From contig JAXCGZ010003807.1 of assembly GCA_037179515.1 (NCBI GenBank), forward strand, positions 187,501-212,892: DNA of 25,392 nucleotides. The letters run 5' to 3'. The notes beneath the pieces were generated by a model. The model was not told where the DNA came from and ran no database searches. It worked only from the letters and a program-made list of their open reading frames with translations. The position numbers were made by a program, and so were the translations under genes. Position 1 is the first letter of the stretch, and each line of letters begins with the position of its first letter. This DNA is from Halocaridina rubra. Lineage: Eukaryota > Arthropoda > Malacostraca > Decapoda > Atyidae. Shown here piece after piece: positions 1 through 13,638 of the stretch.

Positions 1-740
1 GAGAAGTCTTATCTTTTTCTTGCAAGATGAGGCTTACTTTAACACCGAATTCCAGCAAATATCTTAATGTGAAACTGCCTAATTTTACCTCACCGATATA
101 AAGCTAAAAGTCTCCATGTGAACATTAGTGTGTCTTTTCAGTAGTATTTTTTAACTTTCCAAGCTATGCTAGTCGATGAAATTTGTCTATAGTTAAGAGC
201 TGAATGTTTCCTTTTATGCATTCAAAGATAAATACAATGTGTTCTTGTTTATTGCATCTTGAAAGCTCTCCAGAGTCTAGCAACTTTTCAGTGAAAACAT
301 GAAGTGCTACGGATAATGGTGTAACACGGCCTTTATGTACGAGTACATATTGGAGTATACCATCTAGTCCTATATTCTGTAAGTACTTTTGTAATTGAAA
401 TGACAATATTCTATAGTACTGGGCCCGTTCCTCTCACCTCTGCAGTAGTAAAGGGTGGAGTATTCTCTGCTATTAACCCTGATTGAATCTCCTTGTTCAT
501 CTTTTCAAAAATGTGTTCATCTTTCTCAGTGACGATGGCCTCTGCTCTTCCATACTTTATAACTTGTTCTTTCACCTGCAGGTTTCCTCTGATTATGCTG
601 TTTTAGGGTTGGGACTTGGCTTTGTTTTCCTCATAGTATCCTCCTTCTCTACCTCTTTTAGCATTTGTCTCTTCCCCTTAGCGCGTTTAAATTTCAAAAT
701 GAACCATTTTTCTTTGGGATTCTTCTTCTACTTCTTTTAT
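1..740 (-). mobile_element. Diverged CR1-like LINE fragment (linker and RT fingers), cut by the left edge
   Basis: Degenerate relative of the abundant LINE in this window, read on the minus strand. Positions 445-730 align with the endonuclease-RT linker of the young copies, for example the 18051-18390 part of the copy at 16402-19302. Positions 406-164 encode an open segment that lines up with the RT fingers: LDGILQYVL matches PDDISPHVL, and LLDSGELSRC matches SLESGEIPRC. Positions 64-1 in another frame give LLEFGVKVSLILQEK, matching LLEFYDEVSKILQER. The copy therefore continues left of the window. Frame changes and stops make it a dead fossil. Its divergence suggests an older subfamily rather than a decayed young copy. 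Boundaries are approximate, especially the right one. Confidence 0.7.
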
Positions 741-914
741 GTGTGGTCCATGAACCATATCTCTTCGACATTCATAATTCCAAATCCTCACAAAAATATA
801 AATTTCTGTTCAGTTTTTTCCCTAAAACATGTCCCTCACTCTATATCTAAAAAAGAGTATGTTCATCCTCTTGTAATATAATTTTGGATAAGTTTTATTT
901 ATTTTCTACAGTTG

Positions 915-1270
915 TATGTATTTTTCTAATTGTGCTCAGTGAAAAGAAGTTATTACTATTAAATATTTATCTTTATATCTTTTTTCAAAAATTTTTATCT
1001 TTATATCTTTTTTCTGATTCAATGACGCTTATCATATCTGTTCTGAAAACTGTCAATGCATTTAGCATTTACAGTGTCTGTAAATAACAAATTCCAATTA
1101 TCACTATTCTTACATTTATTTTTCTTCAATACTGCGTATTTTTTTTCCTTAACGAAGCATCATACTATAGCCTCTTGTTCTATATCTCCGCAATTCAAAG
1201 TATTGCCTCCATCAATTCTTACAACATCGTCGAGGAAGTTAGAACTGTCACTGTATCTCGCCTTTGTTTT
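915..1270 (-). mobile_element. 3' end of a diverged CR1-like LINE
   Basis: Read on the minus strand, this matches the last roughly 330 bases of the young LINE copies. The shared landmarks are the TTATCATA...TGT segment near 1030, AATTCCAATTATCA near 1090, AACGAAGC near 1155 and the terminal AATTGTGCTCA near 930. Identity is clearly lower than among the young copies, and no reading frame is open across it. On the minus strand its 3' end abuts the start of the fragment at 1-740, so two relatives lie head to tail here, as elsewhere in the window. It ends about 100 bases from the host exon at 1375-1551. Confidence 0.6.
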
Positions 1271-1374
1271 CTGGGTATTTCAGGGGACTAATGTATTTTA
1301 CTCTTTGTTTACCTAAAAGTTTTATAATTGGTCTAAAACACATATTCAACCAATAAAGAGATCTGTATTCTTAC

Positions 1375-1551
1375 TGTGAGAAGGTGTTCGACGCTGAAGG
1401 CATATCCAGCCATGTCTACAGGGAATTTTCTCCCTCCAATCCATCCATCATAGAATGACTGAAACTTCCCATCTTTGAGAATGGGCGTCGAAAGTCCAAA
1501 CCCTGTCACAAGTCCCACTGGAAACATTGAGACACGTTTCGTCTGTCTTAT
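1375..1551 (-). CDS. B3GAT: Beta-1,3-glucuronyltransferase (GT43), internal exon n+2
   Basis: This exon is 177 bp (59 codons, phase 0 at both ends). The acceptor is TTTTATTCTACAG followed by ATAAGACAG; the donor is CTCACA followed by GTAAGA. The product begins IRQTKRVSMFPVGLV and contains KFPVDMAGYAFS. In glucuronyltransferases of the B3GAT/GlcAT family (Golgi type II membrane enzymes that transfer glucuronic acid from UDP-GlcA to a terminal galactose) the corresponding segment follows directly after the DDD box. It joins the exon at 4675-4518 in frame: ...DIRLFKE then IRQTKRV.... The next exon, expected to carry the catalytic glutamate and the C-terminus, is not seen before position 1. The MFPVGL form resembles the arthropod GlcAT-P/S type more than GlcAT-I, but subtype is inference. 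Confidence 0.9.
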
Positions 1552-1563
1552 CTGTAGAATAAA

Positions 1564-4397
<2,834 letters not shown>

Positions 4398-4517
4398 GTA
4401 ATTGTATATATTGTTCAGTGTCCAGTAGTTTACCCCACTTTACATAAAGTGTAAACTTAAACAAGTTTTGTATTACAGCAGCTTTATAAGATTTCACTGT
4501 TACTTTATGATACTTAC

Positions 4518-4675
4518 CTCTTTGAATAATCTTATATCATATGTGTTATCATCATCAGCAAAGTACACTACACCCTCATTTGCATGTTTTCGTATCCACT
4601 CCAATCCACCATTACGATTTGCAACACCTTTTGGTTTGGCACCTTTTGCATTTCTATATTGGCTTGGCATTGGAG
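4518..4675 (-). CDS. B3GAT: Beta-1,3-glucuronyltransferase (GT43), internal exon n+1 with the DDD motif
   Basis: This exon is 158 bp, starting in phase 1 and ending in phase 0. The acceptor is CTCTTTTCAG followed by CTCCAATG; the donor is AAAGAG followed by GTAAGT. Two bases complete a codon begun in the exon at 13780-13639 (A + CT = Thr), giving YLLTPMPSQYRN. Further on it reads GVANRNGGLEWIRK and then VVYFADDDNTYD. ADDDNTY is the family's signature: the acidic DDD triplet binds Mn2+ and the UDP-sugar. The order (PMP..., GV..RN..L.WI, VVYFADDDNTY) matches the known fold of B3GAT enzymes. The downstream intron (4517-1552) holds the RNase H LINE. Confidence 0.95.
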
Positions 4676-4679
4676 CTGA

Positions 4680-5036
4680 AAAGAGTATAAGATGTCAGTG
4701 ATGTATTGTAGGGCTCATATGAAGAAAAAAAATTAGGTATTAGGAATCCCACTTCTACAGTGGAGGGAAATTTTGGATGCATACTTGCCTCGGCATAAGA
4801 TACCAATTTTTTTTTTTATATTTTAATTATTCAACTTATGACTCCTTTGCAAAAATCTTTTTTTTTAATTAACTCCTACATAACGAATTAGATTTTTGCG
4901 TCTGTATCTGTCTTTAAGGCAATGCACAAAAATAAGTTACACTGTAATACCACATTTGAGGAAAATACACTAGACTTACTTTTGCTATTACTATGGCAAG
5001 TATAATGTACATCAACTATAATTAACATTTTTATTG
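4680..5036. other. Intron sequence without recognised features
   Basis: Part of the large intron of the glucuronyltransferase gene, just upstream (on the minus strand) of the exon at 4518-4675. It is AT-rich with T-runs near 4809 and 4860. No coding, RNA or mobile-element signal was recognised. Confidence 0.5.
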
Positions 5037-5053
5037 AAAATCTTCTGTACAAT
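5037..5053. repeat. Target-site duplication of the SINE, left copy
   Basis: AAAATCTTCTGTACAAT, identical to 5259-5275 on the other side of the SINE. Confidence 0.95.
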
Positions 5054-5258
5054 CCGGTTCCGGTTCCGGTTTTACGTCACGGACTCCCTTATCAACCAAG
5101 GGCTAGGACGGTTGCCTTCTTGCGAAGGACTTGTTTTTGGCAGATGTAATCCTTACGCTGAGTGCATGCCTTTGCTAACCTCAGACCGTGGCTTGGCGCG
5201 AACCCTCGACCTGACGCCTCAGAGTCGGAGACGCTACCGACTGAGCCACGGCGACTAC
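5054..5258 (-). mobile_element. tRNA-derived SINE with AACCGG-repeat tail and perfect 17-bp target-site duplication
   Basis: On the minus strand the element starts GTAGTCGCCGTGGCTCAGTC. It has a pol III A box (TGGCTCAGTCGG), a tRNA-like arm and a B box (GGGTTCGCGCC near 5198), then an unrelated body and a 3' tail of repeated AACCGG (5054-5071). It is flanked by identical 17-bp copies of AAAATCTTCTGTACAAT at 5037-5053 and 5259-5275, proving insertion by target-primed reverse transcription. A second copy starts at 25242. SINEs like this are transcribed by RNA polymerase III and mobilised by a partner LINE; the partner is not identifiable here. Confidence 0.92.
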
Positions 5259-5275
5259 AAAATCTTCTGTACAAT
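5259..5275. repeat. Target-site duplication of the SINE, right copy
   Basis: AAAATCTTCTGTACAAT, identical to 5037-5053. A (TA)n tract follows directly. Confidence 0.95.
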
Positions 5276-5277
5276 AA

Positions 5278-5278
5278 C

Positions 5279-5363
<85 letters not shown>
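5278..5363. repeat. (TA)n microsatellite
   Basis: About 86 bp of TA with two phase shifts (TAATA) near 5302 and 5317. It separates the SINE from the LINE copy that begins near 5372. Confidence 0.97.
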
Positions 5364-5365
<2 letters not shown>

Positions 5366-5371
5366 TATAAG

Positions 5372-6742
5372 TTTATGAGGAAAGGCATATAGGTACTATC
5401 GAAGTCATAAACTCAGTTAGTAGTTAGTTTGCAAAGTTATGGAGAAACTACTAAGAAAACACATCTTTTTCACTTGGAATTCGTCAACTTTTTGTCAGTG
5501 AGACAACATGGGTTCAAAGAAGGTAGATCAACAATAACAAACTTATTAGAATTTTTTGATGAGATAATCCGGGTCTTACTGGAATGAGAGGGCTGGTCAG
5601 AGTGCATATTATAAACTTCCAGTTGTCATTTGACACTGTCCCACAAGGGAGACTTATTAACAAGCTGCAAGTTATGGCAAGAATAGGTGGAAATGTCTTG
5701 GAATGGATAGAAACCTACTTAGAAGGAAGGGAACAGAGGGTTAGAGTAAGACACTCAGTGTCTGAATGGAGAAGGGTTAGAAGTGGGCTTCCATAGGGTT
5801 CAGTTTTAGGGCCACTTTGTTCCTTGTATATGTAAATGACCTACAAGAGTCTGTATATTCATTCATGAATTTGTTTGCAGATGATGCAAAGATTATGAAG
5901 AGGATATGAGGCGAGAACAATTGTAGAGAACTTCAGGAAGACCTAATTAGGCTGAGTGGTCAGAATAGTGGCTGATGAAAATAAATGCATCAAAATATAA
6001 GGTAAAGAGAATGGGTATAAGTACGAGAAGGCCCTAGTTTCAGTCCTCAATAGCAGGAGCAGAACTTCAAGAGACAGAGAATGAGAGAGATCTAAGAGTA
6101 AGCATACTGGCAGATATGTCTCTTGAAATATATATAAATGGCATAGTAAAGGCAGCATATACTTTCTTAGCTATTGTAAGGGTAGCCTTCATGCACATTG
6201 ATAAGGACTTGATCAGAAATATTTTTGTAACCTATGTGAAGCCAAAGCTTGAATATGGAGCCCCCTTTTGGAATCCACACTTGAAAAGGCATGTAATTAA
6301 GCTTGAAAAAGTTCAGTGACATGTCACGAAACTGGTGCCAGAAATACACACTCTCAGTTATGAGAGGAGGCTGAGGGAATTAAACTTACCATCATTCGAA
6401 GCTAACAGAATGAGGAGGGATATGGTGGCGAATTTCAAATTCCTTCATGGTTATGACAGAGTGGATAGGGATTGATATTTTGATATGGCGGGCATTAGAA
6501 CTAGAGGTCATTGTTTGAAGTTTTGTAAGAAATCATTTTTGCAGGATGTAAGGAAGGTACTTTTTGAGTGTAAGAGTAACTGATGATTGAAATTGGCTAA
6601 GCGAAGAAGTAGTTATTGCTAACTCAATCCATAGTTTTAAAGACAAGTATGATAAGTATCCTTAAGTACAAAATTGGAACCGACCAGGAGACTGCTAGAT
6701 ATGAGCATGGGGCTCTTTCCCCTAAGTGTAAATAGGTGATTA
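5372..6742 (+). mobile_element. Old CR1-like LINE copy F, 5'-truncated with an internal deletion
   Basis: The first about 47 bases (GAGGAAAGGCATATAGG onward) match the endonuclease segment that encodes YEESHIGT in copy C. At about 5419-5424 the sequence jumps to RT code (GTTTGCAAAGTTATGGAG, VCKVMEKLL), skipping more than 1 kb of the element. RT core follows: FDTVPQGRLINKLQ, and a decayed SGVPQGS box in which CAG has become TAG near 5791. The FADD-like region is near 5875, followed by the thumb region and the 3' UTR hairpin (GAGC...GCTC near 6703-6715). The 3' end is near 6742. Many stops and frameshifts make it inactive, and it is far more diverged than copies A-D. Confidence 0.85.
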
Positions 6743-6816
6743 CACGCACCCCCATCCAATGGTTGGGGAGGGGTGGTAGAGGATCCCTAGGGGTTGTAGG
6801 AAGGGAAGTAGCTATT

Positions 6817-7850
6817 ATGAGCCTGAAACAAAATGCCAGGGACCTTGAGACCCCTGTAACAAGCCTGGATGATATAATTCGGAATATGGATAGAGAAGTG
6901 AAAGAGAATGAAACCCTTAGTGTGATAATAAGAATTGTAGAGGAATAAAAAGGCACAAGGGAAAGAGAGAAAAGAACTAGAAAACAAATAAAAAAGCTGG
7001 AAGGGGAAAAGAATGAATTAGAAATCAGAATTTCTAAGCAACAATATAACAAACAGTTGAGTGACAGCCTGAAAGAATTAACTGTTAGTTCACTGCTCCC
7101 TTTTGAGAGAGACAAGATTGCTACCTGGAATGACATGATAAAGGAAAACATGAAACAGTTTAGAAAAGAGTTTCAAGAGCTTAATATGGAACATGAGACC
7201 ATTACAAGATATTTTGCAGATGCAGTAAAGCAAAATGTGCCAGCAAAAGAGGCAGTGAGGGAGGTGGCACTGGAAAATGTAAATACCGTTGACTACAATG
7301 AGACAGTAGTAGAAGAAAATTAATGCTATTTGTGATTCAAAGGGCTAATCCACTGACTGATGAAACAGGCATTGATAAACAGAACTCAGTTGTAATCTCA
7401 TGATAAAGGTAAGTCAATGGTAATCTTCCTGAGATTAAGTGAATCCCAGAATTCAACACCGCCATGGAGACGAACATAAAAAAGCTAGGGTTTTAGACCT
7501 GATATGGAAGCTTGGAGTATGTGGCTCAGAGAATAATGTAAGCATTTACTGAACTGGTAAATATTCTAGGGAGGGAAAGGCAAGAATAATGAAAGTAATC
7601 TTTGAGAGAGGGGACACATGTTAAGAAGCATTGATGAGGGCAAAAACCTAAAGGACCTTCAAGAATTCAGAACAGCATTCATTTTATCATATAGAACACA
7701 GAAAAAGATGGAAAGGGTAAAAAACTTTTCACAAGAAGCTAGAAGGTTAAATGAGGGAAAAATAAAGAAGAGAAGAAAAACTATGTTTCAGAGTTCTTCC
7801 AGCAAGAGGAGAAATAAAGAAAACAATGCTAAAAGATCAGGGGATGCAGC
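6817..7850 (+). pseudogene. LINE ORF1 remnant (coiled-coil, basic C-terminus)
   Basis: Decayed first ORF of copy E. The first open piece (to TAA at 6946-6948) and the piece 7057-7323 are rich in Glu, Lys, Gln and Leu with heptad-like spacing (for example LKELTVSSLLPFERDKIATW, then FRKEFQELNMEHETI), typical of the coiled coil of LINE ORF1 proteins. After a degraded stretch (7324-7600), 7618-7850 reads LKDLQEFRTAF and a basic segment ending KKRRKTMFQSSSSKRRN. LINE ORF1 proteins bind element RNA and act as chaperones. The assignment rests on position before the endonuclease and on composition, not on a strong motif. The start is uncertain; ATG 6817 is one possibility. Confidence 0.6.
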
Positions 7851-10655
7851 CTCATTAAGATTGCTATACCAAATGCTGATGGAGTAGCTGGTAAGGCAGT
7901 AGAATTTAAGGTTAAGATTCACAACAGTAAGGCAGGTATAGTAGCGTTTACAAAGACTAAGTAAAGTGAGGAAATAAGTGTCACAGTTTTTCCCAAGGGC
8001 TGCAGAATATTAAGGGTTGAAAGATCTAAGAGGACTGGTGGAGGGATAGCATTGCTCAAAAGTGAAAGACTACAGATTGAACAAATACACTTTGCTATAG
8101 AAAGTGAGTTTAAGGAATTTCTTTTTGCTTGCATAAATACCGTTCCAGAGAGCATTATAAAAACTGTTCTATATAACCCACTAAGGAACCAACATAGGCT
8201 AGAAGTATATGAGGAAAGTCGTATCGGTACTGTCGAAATCATAAACTCAGTTGTTAACATTGCACGAGAGAGAAAGTGTATGATTTTGATTATGGGAGAT
8301 TTTAATAATAGATAGATTGGATAAATCTTGAACCGCACAGTGGGGAGGACTTATTTGTGGCAAGATTACAATATTGTGTACAAGGGAATTTCATACACCA
8401 ACATGTACTGGACCAACGAGGGCCAGGGGTGGGGATGAGCCATCGCTGCTTGATCTAGTATTCACAGATAACGTGTTGGATATTGAAAAAATTGAGTATG
8501 ACCCACCAATTGGAAAGAGTGACCACTGTTTGTTTTTGATGGAGTATATCATCAAAGTTGTTCTGCATGAAAGTAGTGGCAATGCGAAGGACATGTAGAG
8601 GAACTATCCGAGAGGAGATTATATAAAAATTAATGAGCCATATGCAGTTATTGAATGGAGGACCTTATTTAACAGCAAATCTGTACAAAACATGTACATC
8701 TTTGTGAGGAATATGGGAAGATAGTAAATTGTTACATTCCTTTCACTAAATAGGAGTTATATATTCCAGAGAGAAATGGTTCAATAATGAGTGTAAGAGA
8801 GCTAAGGAGTGGAGAGACATATGCTGGTAAAGGTATAGGAGGAGAAAGAACATACTGTAAATACTTGGCAGACTTATAAGAGTGCAAGAAATTATTACCT
8901 AAGTATAAGAAGAGAGGCAGAGAGAGATTATGAAAGGGATATCACTGAGAAGACTAAAGAAAATCCCAAGCTTTTCCACAGCTGTATCAGAGGAAAGCTG
9001 AATTTAAAAGAACAGGTATTAAAGCTAAAGAGAGCGGATGGAAGCATTGCTGAGATGGATGAAGAGATCTGCAAGACTTGAACATGGAGTTTCAGTCAGT
9101 ATTTACAGCTGAAAGTACCCACACCCTCTCAGATTGCAGATATAGGAGTTCATGGGCTGGTATTGGAGAACATCATGTTTTCAACCAGTGGTATGCAAAC
9201 TGTTGATAGAGTTAGATGCCCATAAAGCTACAAATCCTGATGATATATATTCCCTTACGTTCTTAAGACATGCGCTAAATCAATATCAGTGGCACTATAA
9301 ATCATATTTGAAAAGTCACTGGAATCTGGGAAGATTTCAGAATGCTAGAAACAAGCAAACATGGTACCTATCTTCAAAAAGGGAAGGAGGGATACAGCTC
9401 TAAATTCTAGGTCTTCTTCCTTCACCAGCATAGTTTGCAAAGTTATGGAGAAACGACTAAGAAAACACATCTCTCTTCACTTGGAGTCCTTCATCTTTTT
9501 GTCAGTGAGACAACATGGCTTGCGAGAAAGTAGATCAGCAATAACAAACTTATTAGAATTTATGATGAGGTAAGCCGGATCTTACAGGAAAGAGAGGGCT
9601 GGGCGGATTGCATATACCTAGATTTTCAGAAGGCATTTGATACGGTCCCATACGGGAGACTTATTAAGAAGCTGCAAGTAATGGCAAGAATAGGTGGAAA
9701 TGTCATGGAATGGATAAAAACTTACTTAGAAGGAAGGGAACAGAAGGTTAGAGTAAGACAGTGTCTAAATGGAGAGTATTAGTAGAGGGGTTCCACAGGG
9801 TTCAGTTTTAGGGCCACTTTTGTTCCATGTATACTTAAATTACCTACCAGAATATGTAAATTCATTCGTGAATATGTTTGCAGATGATGCAAAGATTGTG
9901 AAGAAAGTAATAAATGAGAACAATGGTAGACAACAGGAATATCTGAAGTCTGCATGAGTAGTTAGAAAAGTAGCTAATGAAAGTCAGTACTTCAAAATGT
10001 AAGATAATGAAAATAGGTACAAGTGCGAGAAGTTCCAAGCTTGGATACTCAATAGCAGGAGCAGAACTTCAGTAGGTGGAGAATGAGTGAGATCTATGAT
10101 TAAACATACTGGCAGATTTGTCTCTGGATATGCAATAAAATGGCATAGCAAACACAGCATATGCTTTCTTATCAAATGTAAAGGTAGCCTTCAGGCACAT
10201 GGACAAGGAAATATTCAGAAATATTTATGTAACTTATTTGAGACTATAGTTTGAATATGCAGTACCCATTTGGAATCTGCACTTGAAATAGCACATAAAT
10301 AAGCTGAAAAAAGTTTAAAGACATGTCACGAAACTGGTGCTAGTAATACGCAATCTCAGTTATGAGGAGAGGCTGAAGGAATTAGATATACCATCACTCG
10401 AAGCTAGAAGAATGAGGGGTATATTGTGACAGTTTTTAAATCCCTTCATGGTTTTGCCAGAGTGGATAGGGATTGATATTTTAATATGGCTGGCACTAGA
10501 ACTAGAGGTCATATAGTTTGAAGCATTGTAAGAAAACTTTGCGGTATGTAAGCAAGTACTTTTTTAGTATAAGATTAGTTGATGATTGGAATTCGCCAAG
10601 CGAGGAACTGGTTAATGCTAACTCAGTTCATAATTTTAAGGCAAATACGATAAAT
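7850..10655 (+). pseudogene. LINE ORF2 remnant (APE endonuclease and RT), copy E
   Basis: The endonuclease starts at LRLLY followed, after a small frame shift, by NADGVAGKAVEF (about 7850-7910). GGGIALLKSE is near 8040 and the MGDFN box near 8296, after which TAG interrupts the frame. LLDLVFTDNVLD and SDHC follow near 8450-8525. RT pieces: MVPIFKKGRRDTAL (9361), FLSVRQHGLRES (9500), a motif-A segment DFQKAFDTVPYG (about 9624), RGVPQGSVLGPLLF (about 9786), and MFADDAKIVKKV (about 9877) with the FADD box intact. At least ten frame breaks or stops make it non-functional. Domain order is the usual one for CR1/Jockey-superfamily ORF2. Confidence 0.85.
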
Positions 10656-10817
10656 ATCACCAAGTACAAAATTGGAACCGACGAGGATTAGGAGCATAGG
10701 GCTCTTTCCCCTAAGCACAATTATGTAATTTCATGCCACATTCACAATGAAGGCTTTGGACTTAAATAGCACTAAATTGGACAGCTTATCTTTTAAGTGT
10801 TCCTTCAGTTACGGTTC

Positions 10818-11375
<558 letters not shown>

Positions 11376-13455
11376 GATTACCTAATTGTGTTTACGGGAA
11401 AGAGCCCAAAGCTCGTATCTTCCCGTCTCCTCATCGGTTCCATTTTATACTTAGTCATACTTATCATACCTGTCCTTAAAACTATGGATTGAGATAGCAT
11501 TAACTACCTCCTCGCTTAGCCAATTCCAATTATCAACTATTCTTACACTGAAAAAGTATTTTCTTACATCCTGCAAAGAAGTTTTCTTACGAAGCTTCAA
11601 ACTATGACCTCTAGTTCTAGAGCCAGCCATATCAAAATATCGATCCCTATCCACTCTATCATAACCATGAAGGAATTAAAAGACTGTCACCATATCCCCC
11701 TCACTCTTCTAGCTTCGAGTGATGGTAAGTCTAATTCCCTCAGCCTCTCATCATAACTGAGATTGCATATTTCTGGCACCAGTTTCGTGGCATGTCTTTG
11801 AACTTTTTCAAGCCCAGCTATGTGCTTTTTCAAGTGCGGATTCCAAAAGGGGGCTGCATATTCGAGTTTTGGCCTCACATAGGTTACATAAATATTTCTG
11901 AACATTTCCTTGTCCATGTGCCTGAAGGCTACCCTTACATTTGATAAGAATGCATATGCTGCCCTTACTATGCCATTTATATGTATTTCTGGAGACAAAT
12001 CTGCCAGTATGTTTACTCCTAGATCTCTCTCATTTTCTGTCTCTTGAAGTTGTACTCCAGCCACCGAGTAGTCAAGCTTGGGCCTTCTTGCACTTGTACC
12101 CATTCTCATTACCTTACATTTTGAAGTATTGAATTTCATTAGCCACTTTTCTGACCACTCATGCAGATTATTTAGATCCTCCTGAAGTTCTCTACCATTG
12201 TTCTCGTTTTTTACTTTCTTCACAATCTTTGCATCATCCGCAAACATATTCATGAATGAATTTATAGACTCTGGTAGGTCCTTTACATATACAAGGAACA
12301 AAAGTGGCCCTAAAACTGAACCCTGTGGAACTCCACTACTAACTCTTCTCCATTCAGACACTGGGTGTCTTACTCTAACCCTCTGTTCCCTTCCTTCTAA
12401 GTAAGTTTTTATCCATTCCAAAACATTTCCACCTATTCTAGCCATTGATTGCAGCTTCCTAATAAGTCTCCCATGTGGAACAGTGTCAAACGCTTTCTGG
12501 AAGTCTAGGAATATGCAATCTGCCCAGCCCTCTCTATCCTGTAAGATTTGGCTTACCTCATCATAAAATTCTAATAAGTTTGTTACTGTTGCTCTAGCTT
12601 CTCTGAAGCCATGTTGCCTCACTGACAAAAAGTTGAAGGATTCCAAGTGAAGAGAGATATGTTTCCTTAGTAGTTTCTCCATAACTTTGCAAACTATGCT
12701 GGTCAACGAAACTGGTCTATAGTTCAGAGCCGTATCCCTCCTTCCCTTTTTGAAGATAGGTATCACATTTGCTTGTTTCCAGCATCTTGGAATCTCCCCT
12801 GACTCCAGTGACTTTTTAAATATGATACTTAGTGCCACTGATATTGAGTTTGCGCATTTTTAAGCACATGAGGGGATATGTCATCAGGACCTGTAGCTTT
12901 ATGAACATCTAAATCCATCAGCGCTTTGCATACCTCTGTGGCTGTAAGGTTGATGTTCTCTAATACCGGCCCTTGAGCTTCTATCACTGCAATCTGAGGG
13001 GGTGGGGTATTTTCTACTGTAAATACTGACTGAAACTCCTTGTTCAATTCTTTGCAGATCTCTTCATCCGTCTCAGTGATGCTTCCATCCGCTCTCTTTA
13101 GCCTTAAAACCTGTTCTTTTACCTTCAGTTTTCCTCTGATAAAGCTGTGGAAAAGCTTGGGATTTTCTTTAGCCTTCCTGGTGATGTCCCTCTCATAGTC
13201 TCTCTCTGCCTCTCTCCTTTTACTTAGGTAGTCATTTCTTGCTCTTTTGTAGGTTTGGCAGGCATTTATGTTTTTTCTCCTCCTATACCTTTTCCAGCAT
13301 TTATCTCTCCACTCCTTAGCTCTTTTACACCCATTATCGAACCATTTCTCTCTGGCATGAATTACACCTACTTTGGTGACAGGTATGCAGCAATCTACTA
13401 TCTTCCCATATTTCTCACAAAAGATGTCATACATTTCTTGTACAGATTTGTTGTA
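11376..13455 (-). mobile_element. Young CR1-like LINE copy A, 5'-truncated in the endonuclease-RT linker
   Basis: Near-identical to copies B and C from its 3' terminus (one GATTACCTAATTGT unit, 11376-11389 on the plus strand) up to about 13455, where similarity stops abruptly (ACAGATTTGTTGTA). It lacks ORF1 and the endonuclease. Unlike B, C and D, its 3' end is not followed by (CA)n. It lies in the same transcriptional orientation as the host glucuronyltransferase gene, within its large intron. The 3' UTR hairpin is at 11394-11426. Confidence 0.95.
11394..11426 (-). promoter_or_regulatory. 3' UTR hairpin of the LINE (copy A)
   Basis: ACGGGAA pairs with TTCCCGT (7 bp), with an inner GAGC/GCTC stem. 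It lies about 15-20 bases from the element 3' end. LINE reverse transcriptases of the CR1/L2 type are known to recognise a 3' stem-loop in their RNA; that role here is inferred. Confidence 0.65.
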
Positions 13456-13464
13456 TATATGCAA
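11451..13464 (-). pseudogene. LINE RT, copy A, broken by two single-base frameshifts
   Basis: Three open pieces follow one another. 13464-12829 is the linker and the beginning of RT (KSVQEMYDIFCEKYGK to HVLKNA). 12838-11687 is the RT body, with FLDFQKAFDTVPHG (motif A), SSGVPQGSVLGPLLF (motif B) and MFADDAKIVKKV (motif C). 11654-11451 is the C-terminus (FDMAGSRTRGHS to DRYDKYD). Compared with B and C, one T is missing from the T-run near 12857 and one C from the C-run near 11697, which explains both breaks. The catalytic FADD is preserved. Recent indels in homopolymers may be real decay or assembly errors. Confidence 0.92.
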
Positions 13465-13465
13465 C

Positions 13466-13590
13466 TGTGTTAGTGCAGTGGTTAGAGCACTCCAGTTGGA
13501 AGTAACATGCTATTAATCATTCCCACCTCGAGGCGTGAGGAAAGGCATCCAGCTTTCATCCTCAATGCCAACCTGTCTTTGGTTACCTAA
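13466..13590 (+). mobile_element. Possible tRNA-derived SINE fragment
   Basis: TAGTGCAGTGGTTAGAGCAC at 13471-13490 looks like the D-arm and A box of a tRNA gene, the usual head of a SINE. A clear B box (GTTCGANTCC) is not present at the expected distance; the sequence runs into CCACCTCGAGGCGTGAGGAA. It is either an internally deleted SINE or a chance resemblance. It lies between copy A and the exon at 13639-13780. Confidence 0.35.
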
Positions 13591-13638
13591 TCGAATAGAG
13601 AATAACAGTGACACACAAGACTGCAAACAACAACTTAC

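Larger units (their letters stand above)
6743..10728 (+). mobile_element. Old CR1-like LINE copy E, the longest copy, with ORF1 and ORF2 remnants
   Basis: It begins directly after the 3' end of copy F in the same orientation. Order: ORF1 remnant (about 6817-7850), endonuclease (about 7860-8560), linker (about 8600-9140), RT (about 9180-10450), C-terminal region and a 3' UTR with the family hairpin (GAGC...GCTC near 10694-10706). It ends in CACAATTATGTAATT at about 10718-10732. It is the only copy that shows what precedes the endonuclease, so it helps define the full-length element. Stops and frameshifts are frequent throughout. Confidence 0.85.

Noticed and set aside
483..1316. Series of plus-strand open frames rich in Phe, Ser and Leu
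   Set aside because: The minus strand carries LINE similarity here; the plus-strand frames are antisense shadows of AT-rich sequence.
5092..5274. Functional tRNA gene at the SINE head
   Set aside because: A and B boxes are present, but the acceptor stem does not close and the unit continues into a SINE body with a repeat tail and target-site duplications.
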